Positions 9,144-17,038 are shown, counted from the first letter of the stretch. The stretch is DNA of 41,161 bases from Chloroflexota bacterium (GCA_023480885.1 JAMCWX010000002.1:1-41161); one strand, 5' to 3'. Numbers and translations: made by a program. The notes: generated by a model from the letters alone, not told the origin.

Positions 9144-9276
9144 GTCCCCTCTCCCTCTGGGAGATCCTCTGCGAGATCCTTTCCAAGATGCCGCGCTCCT
9201 TTTGCACACGGGATGGAGCGCGGCGAGCCTGGCCCATTTATGCATTGGAATGGGCCAGGCGAGGCTAGGGTGAGGG
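9144..9276. repeat. REP-like intergenic element, apparently interrupted
   Basis: The left edge (9144-9164) reads as the CCCCTCTCCCTCTGGGAGA half of a common intergenic palindrome type, and the right edge (9266-9276) is TAGGGTGAGGG. The compact version of the same order is at 19731-19773. Between the two edges lie two further hairpins (9190-9224 and 9227-9260). Confidence 0.5.
9190..9260. repeat. Two perfect inverted repeats back to back
   Basis: Hairpin 1: arms 9190-9199 and 9215-9224 (wholly G/C/T on one side, perfect 10 bp, 15-base loop plus one base). Hairpin 2: arms 9227-9238 and 9249-9260 (perfect 12 bp, GCCTGGCCCATT, 10-base loop). They are two bases apart and no U-run follows either, so they are not typical intrinsic terminators. 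They sit 37 bases before the start of the JAMM-LarE gene, within its probable leader or in the cysK 3' region. Confidence 0.7.
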
Positions 9277-9297
9277 CTGACACCCAAGGAGGCAACT

Positions 9298-10527
9298 TTG
9301 CTGCCATTAGAACGCCATTACATCGACGAGATAATCGCTCACGCCAGCGACGAGAAGCCGAACGAAGCCTGCGGCCTTATCGCCGGGCAGCAGGGGCGCG
9401 CCGTCAAGCTCTTTCGTGGCAAGAACGTCGACGGGAACAAACGAACCCGATACACGATAGACCCGAGGGAGATGCTTCGCGTCCTGCAGGAGATCGACGA
9501 TAATGGCTGGGAACTGCTGGCCATCTACCATTCGCACCCGTTCTCCGAGGCTTACCCCTCGGCCACAGACGTCGCCCTTGCCTTCTATCCTGACTCTTAC
9601 TATCTGATCGTCTCGCTGGCTTCGCCCGAACGGCCGGTACTGCGAGCGTTTCGCATCGTCGATAAGGTGATCTCGGAAGCGGAGATCGAGATTAAGACAT
9701 CTGAACGAAGCTCCAGTACACAGCAGAAATACGAAACCCTCAAGGCGATGATTCGCCAGATGGGCAGCGCTCTGGTGGCCTACTCTGGTGGCGTCGACAG
9801 CACCCTCTTGCTCAAGGTGTGCAAGGACGTGCTGGGCGATAAGGTGCTGGCGGTGATCGCCGTTTCCGAGACCTATCCGGCCCAAGAGATCAGGGACGCG
9901 GAAGCGATGGCCAGCCAGTTAGGCGCGACGTACGAAATCATCACCACAGAGGAGCTGGCCAACGAGAAGTTCGCCAGCAATCCTCCTGACAGGTGCTACT
10001 ATTGCAAGACCGAGCTTTTCTCCAAGCTGCAGCAGATGGCCAGAGAGCGAGGCTTGGGCTACGTCCTCGACGGATCGAATTACGACGACCTGGGCGATTA
10101 TCGTCCTGGGCGACAGGCCGGCCGGGAGCTAGACGTACGAAGCCCCTTGCTGGAAGCGCAGCTTACCAAGGATGAGATTCGAGACCTCTCAAAGCAGCTC
10201 GGCTTGCCAACGTGGAACAAGCCATCGTTTGCCTGCCTATCTTCGCGCTTCCCTTACGGCCACCAGATCACGCGAGACAAACTGGTGCAGATCGACGCCG
10301 CCGAGCAGTTTCTGCGCGGGCTGGGATTCACCCAGGTGCGCGTGCGACATCACGACAGCATCGCGCGCATCGAGGTGCCGCGCGAGCTGATGTCCGGGCT
10401 GCTCGCCGACGATGTCTCCGAGCAGATCGCCGGGAGACTGAAGGAGATCGGCTTCACCTACGTCACTGTCGACCTGCAGGGATATCGTACCGGAAGCATG
10501 AACGAGACACTTGGGAGGGCGCCTTGA
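9298..10527 (+). CDS. larE: JAMM (M67) metalloprotease-LarE sulfurtransferase fusion
   Basis: A 409-residue two-domain protein. Residues 1-130 are a JAB/MPN+ (M67) peptidase with a complete JAMM motif: E23 and H78-x-H80-x7-S88-x2-D91. Residues about 142-405 are LarE, a PP-loop ATPase with SGGVDS at 163-168. It carries cysteines C233 and C236 (CYYC) and C313 (ACLSSR), which match the three-cysteine class reported to hold an Fe-S cluster rather than to sacrifice one cysteine. LarE activates a carboxylate with ATP and inserts sulfur during nickel-pincer cofactor synthesis; larB and larC are not in the window. JAMM domains next to cysteine synthases trim sulfur-carrier proteins. The junction reads naturally, with no frameshift. 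TTG start with AAGGAGG 5 bases upstream. It overlaps the next gene by TTGA. Confidence 0.9.
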   Translation: MLPLERHYIDEIIAHASDEKPNEACGLIAGQQGRAVKLFRGKNVDGNKRTRYTIDPREMLRVLQEIDDNGWELLAIYHSHPFSEAYPSATDVALAFYPDSYYLIVSLASPERPVLRAFRIVDKVISEAEIEIKTSERSSSTQQKYETLKAMIRQMGSALVAYSGGVDSTLLLKVCKDVLGDKVLAVIAVSETYPAQEIRDAEAMASQLGATYEIITTEELANEKFASNPPDRCYYCKTELFSKLQQMARERGLGYVLDGSNYDDLGDYRPGRQAGRELDVRSPLLEAQLTKDEIRDLSKQLGLPTWNKPSFACLSSRFPYGHQITRDKLVQIDAAEQFLRGLGFTQVRVRHHDSIARIEVPRELMSGLLADDVSEQIAGRLKEIGFTYVTVDLQGYRTGSMNETLGRAP

Positions 10528-11234
10528 AATACTCCATAGCTCCAGAAGTCGTGCAGATGTTCCCCGAGTTCAAGCGCGGCGTCGTCGTCGCTCTGGGCAT
10601 CGATAACTCTGGCCACAGCGAGCAGATCCAGGCGCTGCTGCGTGGGGCCGAGGAGAAGACACGCCAGGATGATAGCCTGGCAGAGATAACCGCGCATCCG
10701 AGAATTGCCAACTGGCGAAACGCGTACGTCGCTTTCGGGGTCAAGCCCGGCAAGTTCCCGCCGTCGATCGAGGCGCTGATCCGTCGCGTCCGCAAAGGAG
10801 ACGATCTGCCGTACATCAACGACATGGTGGCCTTCTGCAACTACATCTCGTTGAAGCACATCGTGCCTGTGGGAGGGCACGCCCTCGACGATTGTGAGGG
10901 GGACATGTACGTTCGTGCGGCCACTGGAGACGAGCCCTTTCGGCCCCTGGGAACCGCCGAGGTCGAGCATCCTCTTCGCGGCGAGATCGTCCTGACCGAC
11001 GACCATCGGGTGCTGACTCGCCGCTGGACCTGGCGGCAGGCCGAAGCGACCAAGGTGATGCCTGAAACGACGAAGATCGAGATAAACGTCGACCGGCTCC
11101 CTCCAGTGTCGCGCGACGAGGTAGAGCGAATCATGTGTGAGATAACCGAACTGGTCGGCAAGTATTTCAGGCCATCTCACGTGGTTTCCCACATGCTAGA
11201 AGCCAGCAACCCACAGATCGAATTCGAGGTTTGA
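10524..11234 (+). CDS. Free-standing B3/B4 (PheRS editing-like) domain protein
   Basis: A 236-residue protein matching the B3/B4 domain of the phenylalanyl-tRNA synthetase beta chain. Typical landmarks are the NAYVAFGVKPGKFPPSIEALIRRV stretch (shown in part), LPYINDMVAFCNYISLKHIVPVGGHALD and LTDDHRVLTRRWTWRQ. In PheRS this domain hydrolyses tyrosine mischarged to tRNA-Phe; free-standing copies are common, and their substrates are mostly undefined. The start is the TTG at 10524, whose last bases form the TGA stop of the larE fusion (TTGA overlap). GGGAGGGC lies in the end of that gene. Upstream in-frame extension to 10212 runs through larE and is not real. The tight coupling suggests coexpression with the sulfurtransferase and with coaX, which starts 6 bases later. 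Confidence 0.82.
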   Translation: MKYSIAPEVVQMFPEFKRGVVVALGIDNSGHSEQIQALLRGAEEKTRQDDSLAEITAHPRIANWRNAYVAFGVKPGKFPPSIEALIRRVRKGDDLPYINDMVAFCNYISLKHIVPVGGHALDDCEGDMYVRAATGDEPFRPLGTAEVEHPLRGEIVLTDDHRVLTRRWTWRQAEATKVMPETTKIEINVDRLPPVSRDEVERIMCEITELVGKYFRPSHVVSHMLEASNPQIEFEV

Positions 11235-11240
11235 GAAGGC

Positions 11241-12023
11241 ATGCTTCTGGTCGTCGACGTAGGCAACACGAACATCGTCCTGGGCGTTTACAGGGGCACC
11301 GAGCTAATAGCCGACTGGCGGATTGCTACCGAAAGCAACCGAATGGCCGACGAATACGCGATGCTCTTGCGCAACCTTCTGGTCCACCAGGGAATACCTA
11401 TGACGGCGGTGAAGGCCGTCATTCTCTCAAGCGTCGTGCCGCCACTGATCACAGCTTTCAAGGAGCTAAGTGAAAGATACTTCAAGATCTCGCCTCTCGT
11501 CATCGGGCCGGGTATCAAGACAGGCGTTCGCATCCTGTACGAGAACCCCAAAGAAGTAGGGGCAGACAGGATCGTCAACGCCCTGGCGGCATACCGTCTA
11601 TATGGGGGGCAACTGATCGTCGTGGATTTCGGCACGGCAACCACCTTCGACGCCCTCTCGGCGGAGGGTGACTACCTTGGCGGCGCCATCGCGCCTGGTA
11701 TTGGCATCGCTAGCGAAGCGCTGTTCAAGTTAGCCGCAAAGCTGCCGCACGTAGAGCTGGTGAGGCCGAAGACCGCGGTTGGCAAAAACACCGTGAGCAG
11801 CATGCAATCAGGCATTCTGTTCGGTTATGTGGGATTGGTGGAAGGGTTGATCAACCGCTTCAATCAGGAGCTGGGCAAATCCCGCGTGATCGCGACAGGA
11901 GGTCTGGCCGAGATCGTCGCCAAAGAAACATCACTGATCGACATCGTCAACCCCAGGCTCACCTTGGAGGGCTTGCGACTGATGTACGAGCTTAATCGAG
12001 GAGCGGAAAGTGCTGGCGAATAA
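11241..12023 (+). CDS. coaX: Type III pantothenate kinase
   Basis: A 260-residue ASKHA-fold kinase. The N-terminal phosphate loop is [12 protein letters not shown] (residues 6-17), then [12 protein letters not shown] near residue 108, DFGTATTFD near residue 129 and [16 protein letters not shown] near residue 150. It phosphorylates pantothenate in the first step of CoA synthesis; the type III form is insensitive to CoA feedback and needs a monovalent cation. ATG start with GAGAAGG immediately upstream, 6 bases after the B3/B4 gene. Its end overlaps coaBC by 14 bases, so two CoA-pathway genes are translationally linked. Confidence 0.95.
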   Translation: MLLVVDVGNTNIVLGVYRGTELIADWRIATESNRMADEYAMLLRNLLVHQGIPMTAVKAVILSSVVPPLITAFKELSERYFKISPLVIGPGIKTGVRILYENPKEVGADRIVNALAAYRLYGGQLIVVDFGTATTFDALSAEGDYLGGAIAPGIGIASEALFKLAAKLPHVELVRPKTAVGKNTVSSMQSGILFGYVGLVEGLINRFNQELGKSRVIATGGLAEIVAKETSLIDIVNPRLTLEGLRLMYELNRGAESAGE

Positions 12024-13206
12024 GAGCATAGTGCTGGGCGTTACCGGTGGCATCGCCGCCTTTAAAGTGGCAGAGCTGGCCAGCCAACTGACCAAGGCAG
12101 GGGCGCTGATCGACGTCGTCATGACGCGAGGCGCGATGGAGTTCATTGCGCCGCTGACGTTCCAGGCGCTGACGCATCGCCCCGTGGTCACCGAGATGTT
12201 TCGCCTGCTAACTGAAACGGAAATCGGCCACATCTCGCTCGCGTCCAGGGCCGACCTCATCGTAGTCGCTCCGGCGACAGCCAACGTTATCGCCAAACTG
12301 GCCTGCGGCCTGGCAGATGATATGCTCACAACAACGATCCTGGCAACGCGCGCGCCTGTACTCATCGCCCCGGCGATGGAAGAGAACATGCTGACCAACA
12401 CCGTCACGCAGGCCAACATCGCCAGCCTGCGCGAGCGCGGGATGGTCTTCGTGGAGTCACAGTTTGGCCGCCTCGCTTCTGGAAAGATCGGCAAGGGGCG
12501 AATGGCCGAGGTCGACGATCTTATGGTGGCGATTCGCAAGATCATCGCGCAAAAAGGTGATCTGGCGGGAATGAAGGTGGTAATCACCGCGGGAGGCACG
12601 CACGAGCCCATCGATCCCGTGCGCTTCATCGGCAACCGCTCGTCGGGCAAGATGGGCTTTGCGCTGGCGGAAGCGGCCAGGGACAGAGGAGCTGAGGTGA
12701 CCCTGATCCTGGGGCCGACCTACCTGCAGCCTCCGAAGGGCGTGAAAATAGTCAACGTCGAGACGGCGCTGGATATGAAGAGAGCGGTGGAGGGTGTAGT
12801 TGCCGATGCGCACGTGCTGATCATGGCCGCCGCCGTGGCCGACTTTCGCGTCGAGCAACCGGCAGAACAGAAGATCAAGCGCGAGAAGCTGGATGGCATG
12901 GACCTCCATCTGGTGAAGAACCCGGACATCCTGGCGCAGGTCTCCAATCCTGGTCTCGTGAAGGTCGGCTTCGCCGCCGAGAGCCAGGACCTCGTCGAGA
13001 ACGCCAGGGCCAAGCTGGAGAAGAAGCATTTGCAGCTCATCGTCGCCAACAACATCACTTCCCCCGAGAGCGGCTTCGGCGTCGACACCAACAAAGTCAC
13101 CCTCGTCGACGCCGCCGGCAACGTCACAGAATTGCCTTTGATGTCCAAGCGTGAAGTGGCGGAACAGGTGCTGAACAAAGTGGGCACGCTTCGATCAAGC
13201 TCTTGA
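12010..13206 (+). CDS. coaBC: Bifunctional phosphopantothenoylcysteine synthetase/decarboxylase
   Basis: A 398-residue fusion. CoaC part (1-185): flavin-binding [10 protein letters not shown] and the catalytic histidine H74 in GHISLA. The usual PxMNxxM motif reads PAMEENM (121-127), and the usual ACGxxGxGRM motif reads [10 protein letters not shown], so serine 157 replaces the cysteine that reduces the intermediate in E. coli Dfp. CoaB part (186-398): [17 protein letters not shown] and SSGKMG bind CTP/phosphopantothenate, with AAAVADFRV and the KIKR-type loop further on. The protein joins cysteine to 4'-phosphopantothenate and decarboxylates the product. GTG start with GAGGAG 6 bases upstream. 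The stop codon lies inside the -35 of the next promoter. Some bacterial lineages lack this cysteine, so the protein is probably active. Confidence 0.94.
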   Translation: MLANKSIVLGVTGGIAAFKVAELASQLTKAGALIDVVMTRGAMEFIAPLTFQALTHRPVVTEMFRLLTETEIGHISLASRADLIVVAPATANVIAKLACGLADDMLTTTILATRAPVLIAPAMEENMLTNTVTQANIASLRERGMVFVESQFGRLASGKIGKGRMAEVDDLMVAIRKIIAQKGDLAGMKVVITAGGTHEPIDPVRFIGNRSSGKMGFALAEAARDRGAEVTLILGPTYLQPPKGVKIVNVETALDMKRAVEGVVADAHVLIMAAAVADFRVEQPAEQKIKREKLDGMDLHLVKNPDILAQVSNPGLVKVGFAAESQDLVENARAKLEKKHLQLIVANNITSPESGFGVDTNKVTLVDAAGNVTELPLMSKREVAEQVLNKVGTLRSSS

Positions 13207-13231
13207 CAAGCTACCGATCAGGAATTATACT
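13203..13231 (+). promoter_or_regulatory. Strong sigma70 promoter overlapping the coaBC stop codon
   Basis: TTGACA (13203-13208), 17-base spacer, TATACT (13226-13231). The coaBC TGA stop lies within the -35. Transcription would begin near 13238 and serve the small double-CxxC gene. Confidence 0.7.
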
Positions 13232-13285
13232 CTGCTTGCTCGCAGGACAGGCAGGCGCTAGATGCGCACTGCGGAGGAGAGTAGG

Positions 13286-13600
13286 GTGGGGAAAGAGCAT
13301 TCAGAGCATCACGTTCTCACTGGTGTGCGTTGTCCAAGCTGTCGCGGCCACTACTCCTTGGTCAAGTTCCTCGGTCGCAAGGGAGAGCTCTACAAGGTAC
13401 TCGTCCATTGCCAGACGTGTGATACTTATGGCGTAGGCACTGCTCGCATCAGCGAGAACAGCGCCTCGTTTGCGCCCCCATTGCCATCACAGGTGACAGA
13501 CGACGACGTCCTGGACATGCACGAATTCCTGAAGTCATTCGACGGGGACTTCCGCCGTCTGTTCGACTCTGGCCCCAGGTCAGAGCATCTCGTAGAATAG
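13286..13600 (+). CDS. Small protein with two CxxC pairs (zinc-ribbon-like), function unknown
   Basis: A 104-residue protein with CPSC and CQTC separated by about 22 residues, the spacing of a zinc ribbon, then an acidic tail (DDDVLDMHEFLKSFDGDF). I do not recognise a family. The GTG at 13286 is preferred because GGAGGA ends 7 bases before it. An in-frame ATG at 13262 has no good Shine-Dalgarno and would add 8 residues. It has its own strong promoter at 13203-13231. Its last 21 bases overlap the 3' end of the convergent ABM gene. The tail resembles a gene-specific protein-interaction segment, but that is only an impression. Confidence 0.65.
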   Translation: MGKEHSEHHVLTGVRCPSCRGHYSLVKFLGRKGELYKVLVHCQTCDTYGVGTARISENSASFAPPLPSQVTDDDVLDMHEFLKSFDGDFRRLFDSGPRSEHLVE

Positions 13601-13864
13601 CACGGGGTCGTGAGCTAGCAGCAACTGGCGCTCTTTGGCAAGAGCAGCGCGATCGTCGCTGTTTTTCCATCTCTCGTAAGCGTCCTTGCTTTCCCAGACC
13701 TGAATGAACAGATACTCGCTGGGATCTGTCGAGCTTCGCGCCAGCAACTGCGTGATCTGGCCGTGCTTCTGGCGGTCCTTCTCTTTTTCCTTCATCCATT
13801 TGATTGCCTCGGGAATCCTCCCTGGCTGAGGGATGATCTTGCGCAATATCATCAGTTTAGCCAT
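13580..13864 (-). CDS. Antibiotic biosynthesis monooxygenase (ABM)-domain protein
   Basis: A 94-residue protein fitting one dimeric alpha/beta-barrel (ABM-like) unit: first strand LMILRKIIPQPG, helix AIKWMKEKEKDRQKHG, strands LLARSSTDPSEYLFIQVWES, and then the typical DAYERWKNSDDR helix. Members include small monooxygenases, heme-degrading enzymes and many proteins of unknown role; no ligand-binding residues can be picked here. ATG start with GGGAGGAAG upstream. An extended -10 promoter lies at 13928-13936, so it is probably independent of the rodA gene upstream of it on the same strand. Its 3' end overlaps the convergent small gene by 21 bases. Confidence 0.78.
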   Translation of the reverse strand: MAKLMILRKIIPQPGRIPEAIKWMKEKEKDRQKHGQITQLLARSSTDPSEYLFIQVWESKDAYERWKNSDDRAALAKERQLLLAHDPVLFYEML

Positions 13865-13927
13865 TGGCTTCCTCCCATTCTACCCCTCGAAATGCCGCGT
13901 GGAGCTATGCACGGTAAGTTTCTGTAG

Positions 13928-13936
13928 ATTATATCA
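13928..13936 (-). promoter_or_regulatory. Extended -10 promoter for the ABM gene
   Basis: Minus strand TGATATAAT (13936-13928), an extended -10 with no good -35. Predicted start near 13921, leaving a leader of about 57 bases. Confidence 0.5.
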
Positions 13937-13956
13937 CTTTTGGCTACGTGCTGGCC

Positions 13957-15063
13957 TCAAAACTCGATCTTCTTATGGCGCATGACGATGCTCTCGATGA
14001 TGCCTATCGCCACAAGAATCATGATTAGTGAACTGCCACCATAACTGATGAACGGAAGCGGGACGCCGGTGACGGGGAGGACGCGGATGTTCATGCCCAC
14101 GTTGATGAAAGTTTGGAACGCCAGCCAGGTGACGATACCTGTGGCTAATAGCCTCCCAAATGTCTCCGTGGAGAGGGAAGCGGCCTTCAGCAAGCGGATC
14201 AACAAGACCGCGATCAAGAGGAAGAGGACGCAGGCGCCGACGAAGCCAAGCTCTTCGGCAAGCACCGAAAAGATGAAGTCGGCGTACTGCACGCGCAAGA
14301 AGTGCAACTGACTCTGCGTTCCGCTGGTAAAGCCCCGGCCCAACAAGCCGCCAGAGCCGACGGCAGTCAACGCCTGAATGATATTATAGCCAGCACCCAT
14401 CGGGTCGCTTTGCGGATCGAGAAAGACTGCCAGGCGCGTGCGCATATAACCCTGCATTCCCATCCATAAAACAGGAGCGGCGAGCACGCCCGCTAATGAC
14501 AGCCCGGCCCAGTGCAGCAGGCGAACTCCAACCATCACCGCCATGCCTATCCAGATAATCAGGAGTATGACCGCCGTGCCCAGGTCAGGCTGGATGAAAG
14601 TCAGGCCCGCGGGGACGCCCACGATGGCCAGGGAAATCAAGACGTATTGAATCTTGCTCGTCATTTCCTCCTCGTGATCGGCCATGTACTTCGCCAGCGT
14701 GATGATAAGCAGCAACTTGGCCATTTCTGAAGGCTGCAAAGGAAAGATACCCAGATCGATCCATCGCTGTGCGCCGTGGGTAATCCGCCCTAGCACGAGG
14801 ACCACGCCAAGCAGGCCGATGGTCAGAAAGTAGGCCACTGGAGCCAGGTTACCCAGAAGACGATAATCGATGGTGAGCATGGCCACGAGCAGAGTAAGGC
14901 CGACTCCGGCGTATATGGCCTGCCTGATCACCAGGTCGCTCACAAGAAATGGTTTATCTGGCTGATAGGTGGCGCTGTAGATCATCGCCATACCATAGCC
15001 GATCAACAGCAGGGCTGATAAGAGTATCACGAAATCGAAATGGCGCCAGATCTTAGTTCCCAC
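13957..15063 (-). CDS. rodA: Rod-shape/peptidoglycan polymerase RodA (SEDS family)
   Basis: A 368-residue polytopic membrane protein of the FtsW/RodA/SpoVE family. It opens with DFVILLSALLLIGYGMAMIYSAT. Family landmarks are RWIDLGIFPLQPSEMAKL near residue 105, IQPDLGTAVILL near residue 160, the long loop DPQSDPMGAGYNIIQALTAVGSGGLLGRG near residue 220 (in part), and the C-terminal PVTGVPLPFISYGGSSL. SEDS proteins polymerise glycan strands from lipid II and work with a class B PBP, here encoded directly upstream 15 bases away. GTG start with only a weak Shine-Dalgarno, so translation may depend on coupling to pbp2. The RodA rather than FtsW call rests on pairing with a PBP2-type protein. Confidence 0.93.
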   Translation of the reverse strand: MGTKIWRHFDFVILLSALLLIGYGMAMIYSATYQPDKPFLVSDLVIRQAIYAGVGLTLLVAMLTIDYRLLGNLAPVAYFLTIGLLGVVLVLGRITHGAQRWIDLGIFPLQPSEMAKLLLIITLAKYMADHEEEMTSKIQYVLISLAIVGVPAGLTFIQPDLGTAVILLIIWIGMAVMVGVRLLHWAGLSLAGVLAAPVLWMGMQGYMRTRLAVFLDPQSDPMGAGYNIIQALTAVGSGGLLGRGFTSGTQSQLHFLRVQYADFIFSVLAEELGFVGACVLFLLIAVLLIRLLKAASLSTETFGRLLATGIVTWLAFQTFINVGMNIRVLPVTGVPLPFISYGGSSLIMILVAIGIIESIVMRHKKIEF

Positions 15064-15078
15064 AGTTTCTCGCTTCGC

Positions 15079-17010
15079 TCAGTTTTTCTTTTGCGGCACG
15101 CGGAAGTAATAGCGCATTATCTCGGCGACAAGGTTTCCGGCGTTTTTCCCGCCTCCCTTGTCGATGTAAGCCGTCACCACTATTTCAGGATTCTCTCGCG
15201 GCGCCAGGGCAGTGAACCAGCCGTGGGTTGGCATATCGCCTTTCTGATCAGGCACGCCGTATTGGGCGGTGCCCGTCTTGCCAGCGATGTTCAAGCCTGG
15301 CACCTCAGAATCGTAGGACGTGCCAACGTAGGCGGTGCCGTTGTCAGTCTTACCGATCAACATTCCTGCTCGCAGGCCATCCTTGATGACTTCCAGATAT
15401 CCTTGCTCCACCGGCAAATGGCGGACGATTTCTGGCTTGTAGGGTTTGACGATATTGCCTTCGCTGTCGGTTATCTCCATGATAAGTTGCGGCTTGTAAA
15501 CAATGCCGTTGACCAAGGCAGTGGTAGCGACGGCAAGTTGGAGCGGCGTCGCGGTCACGAAACCCTGGCCGATCGCCATATTGTACGTGTCGCCTTTGTA
15601 CCAGGGCTCGCCAATGGCCAGCTTCTTCCAGTCTTCGGTCGGGATGTTTCCTGAGGCTTCCCCAGGCAGATCGATGCCCGTCGCAGCACCGAAACCGAAG
15701 AGCCTGGCGTACTTGGCCAGGCGATCGGCACCGAGCCCTTGCCATTCCCCGTTTGCTGGCCCCCCACCGAGGGTATAAAAGTATGTGTCACACGAGTTGG
15801 CAAGGGCGCTGATCATATCCTGGGTACCGTGCGCCGCCCAACAGACCATGCGCGCAGGAGGGCCACCCCACGGGTTAGGTATGAGTATGTAGCCCGGGTC
15901 GAAGATTTTGGTGAACTTGGTCACAACGCCTTCTTGTAAAGAGCCGGCCGCATTGACGATCTTGAAAGTCGATCCAGGCGCATTGACGTCGCTAATGGCA
16001 TGATTTACCAGAGGTTTCTTCGGATCGTTCAGAAGCGCTGATAGTTGCTCGGTGGTAATGCCTTTTGAAAACAGGTTGTTGTCGTAAGACGGAACGGACA
16101 CCATCGCTAGAATCTGGCCGTTTCGTGGATCCATGGCGATGACTGAAGCCAGTCCACCATACAGGTCGATATTCTGCTGCAGGATGCGAGCGATCTCTCG
16201 TTGCAATCCGATGTCAATGGACAGCCTGACGTTGTGGCCTGGAACAGGGTTCTTGACGAAGAGCGTTTCCACCTCGCGGCCTGTGGCATCCACCTCCATA
16301 TCTCTCTCGCCTGGTTCCCCTCGGAGCTCGTGCTCGAGGATCAGCTCCAGACCGGTCTGGCCGACTCTATCGTTCATCTGGTACTTCTCTTGCGCGTCAC
16401 CTTTGAGCTTTTCGTACTGTTCTTTCGAAATCGCTCCAACGTAACCGATAATCTGGGACGTCACCGCTCCATCGAGATACTCGCGAATGGGCTGCGCCTG
16501 GACGAGAACCCCAGATAGATCGAGGTGCCTTTCCTCGACGGTGAAGGCGACTTCCCAGTTGACGTTGGTCTTGATCGGTACGGGAGTGAAGGAGTCGGTA
16601 GTGCGCTTTCCCTTCGGGGGCAGCTCTACAAGCTGGATTATCTTGTCCGCGGGCATTCCGAGAATGACGCCAAGCCGCTCGTAGACAGGTTCGGGCTGCT
16701 TGGGAAGATCGGCAGGCATGATAGAGATGGTGTAGCTCGGCGTGTTTCTCGTCAGGAGGATGTGGTTGCGGTCGTACATAACGCCTCTGGGCGCTTCGAC
16801 GCTCATCACCCTGAAGCGATTATTGTCTGCCAACTGGCGGTGCTCTTCGCCCTGAACGATCTGCAAGACCCAGAGCTGCCTGAGGAGGATGGCGAAGAGC
16901 GCGATGATGACCAGTCTGAAGGCCACCAGACGTCCCTGGTAAGGCTCCCGCTCGGGCTCGTCGATGGGATCTTCCAGGGAAGTTATCGGCTCTACACCGG
17001 TCTTTCTCAC
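15079..17010 (-). CDS. mrdA: Penicillin-binding protein 2 (class B transpeptidase)
   Basis: A 643-residue protein counted from the GTG at 17010. One N-terminal membrane segment (LVAFRLVIIALFAILL) is followed by the dimerisation/pedestal region (EAPRGVMYDRN, RVGQTGLELILEHELRG) and the transpeptidase domain. Its active-site motifs are SxxK (S347-TFK350), SCD (406-408) and KTGT (578-581). It cross-links peptidoglycan in the elongation complex with RodA. A longer reading from 17103 would overlap the coiled-coil gene by 80 bases. The GTG at 17010 has GGGGGAC just upstream and gives a normal short cytoplasmic tail. This GTG lies in one copy of a 17-bp tandem duplication. Confidence 0.93.
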   Translation of the reverse strand: MRKTGVEPITSLEDPIDEPEREPYQGRLVAFRLVIIALFAILLRQLWVLQIVQGEEHRQLADNNRFRVMSVEAPRGVMYDRNHILLTRNTPSYTISIMPADLPKQPEPVYERLGVILGMPADKIIQLVELPPKGKRTTDSFTPVPIKTNVNWEVAFTVEERHLDLSGVLVQAQPIREYLDGAVTSQIIGYVGAISKEQYEKLKGDAQEKYQMNDRVGQTGLELILEHELRGEPGERDMEVDATGREVETLFVKNPVPGHNVRLSIDIGLQREIARILQQNIDLYGGLASVIAMDPRNGQILAMVSVPSYDNNLFSKGITTEQLSALLNDPKKPLVNHAISDVNAPGSTFKIVNAAGSLQEGVVTKFTKIFDPGYILIPNPWGGPPARMVCWAAHGTQDMISALANSCDTYFYTLGGGPANGEWQGLGADRLAKYARLFGFGAATGIDLPGEASGNIPTEDWKKLAIGEPWYKGDTYNMAIGQGFVTATPLQLAVATTALVNGIVYKPQLIMEITDSEGNIVKPYKPEIVRHLPVEQGYLEVIKDGLRAGMLIGKTDNGTAYVGTSYDSEVPGLNIAGKTGTAQYGVPDQKGDMPTHGWFTALAPRENPEIVVTAYIDKGGGKNAGNLVAEIMRYYFRVPQKKN

Positions 17011-17038
17011 GATGTCCCCCGTCTCACGATGTCCCCCG
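17005..17038. repeat. 17-bp perfect tandem duplication at a gene junction
   Basis: TCTCACGATGTCCCCCG occurs at 17005-17021 and again at 17022-17038. On the minus strand each copy reads as a GGGGGAC Shine-Dalgarno-like stretch plus GTGAGA. The upstream copy supplies the TGA stop of the coiled-coil gene, and the downstream copy supplies the GTG start of PBP2. Confidence 0.9.

Noticed and set aside
10212-10523. N-terminal extension of the B3/B4 ORF
   Set aside because: It lies inside larE in another frame; the TTG at 10524 has the Shine-Dalgarno and begins the conserved domain.
9298-10527. Frameshift joining two genes (JAMM and LarE)
   Set aside because: The frame is continuous, with no stop or compensating shift at residues 125-145, and only one Shine-Dalgarno is seen.
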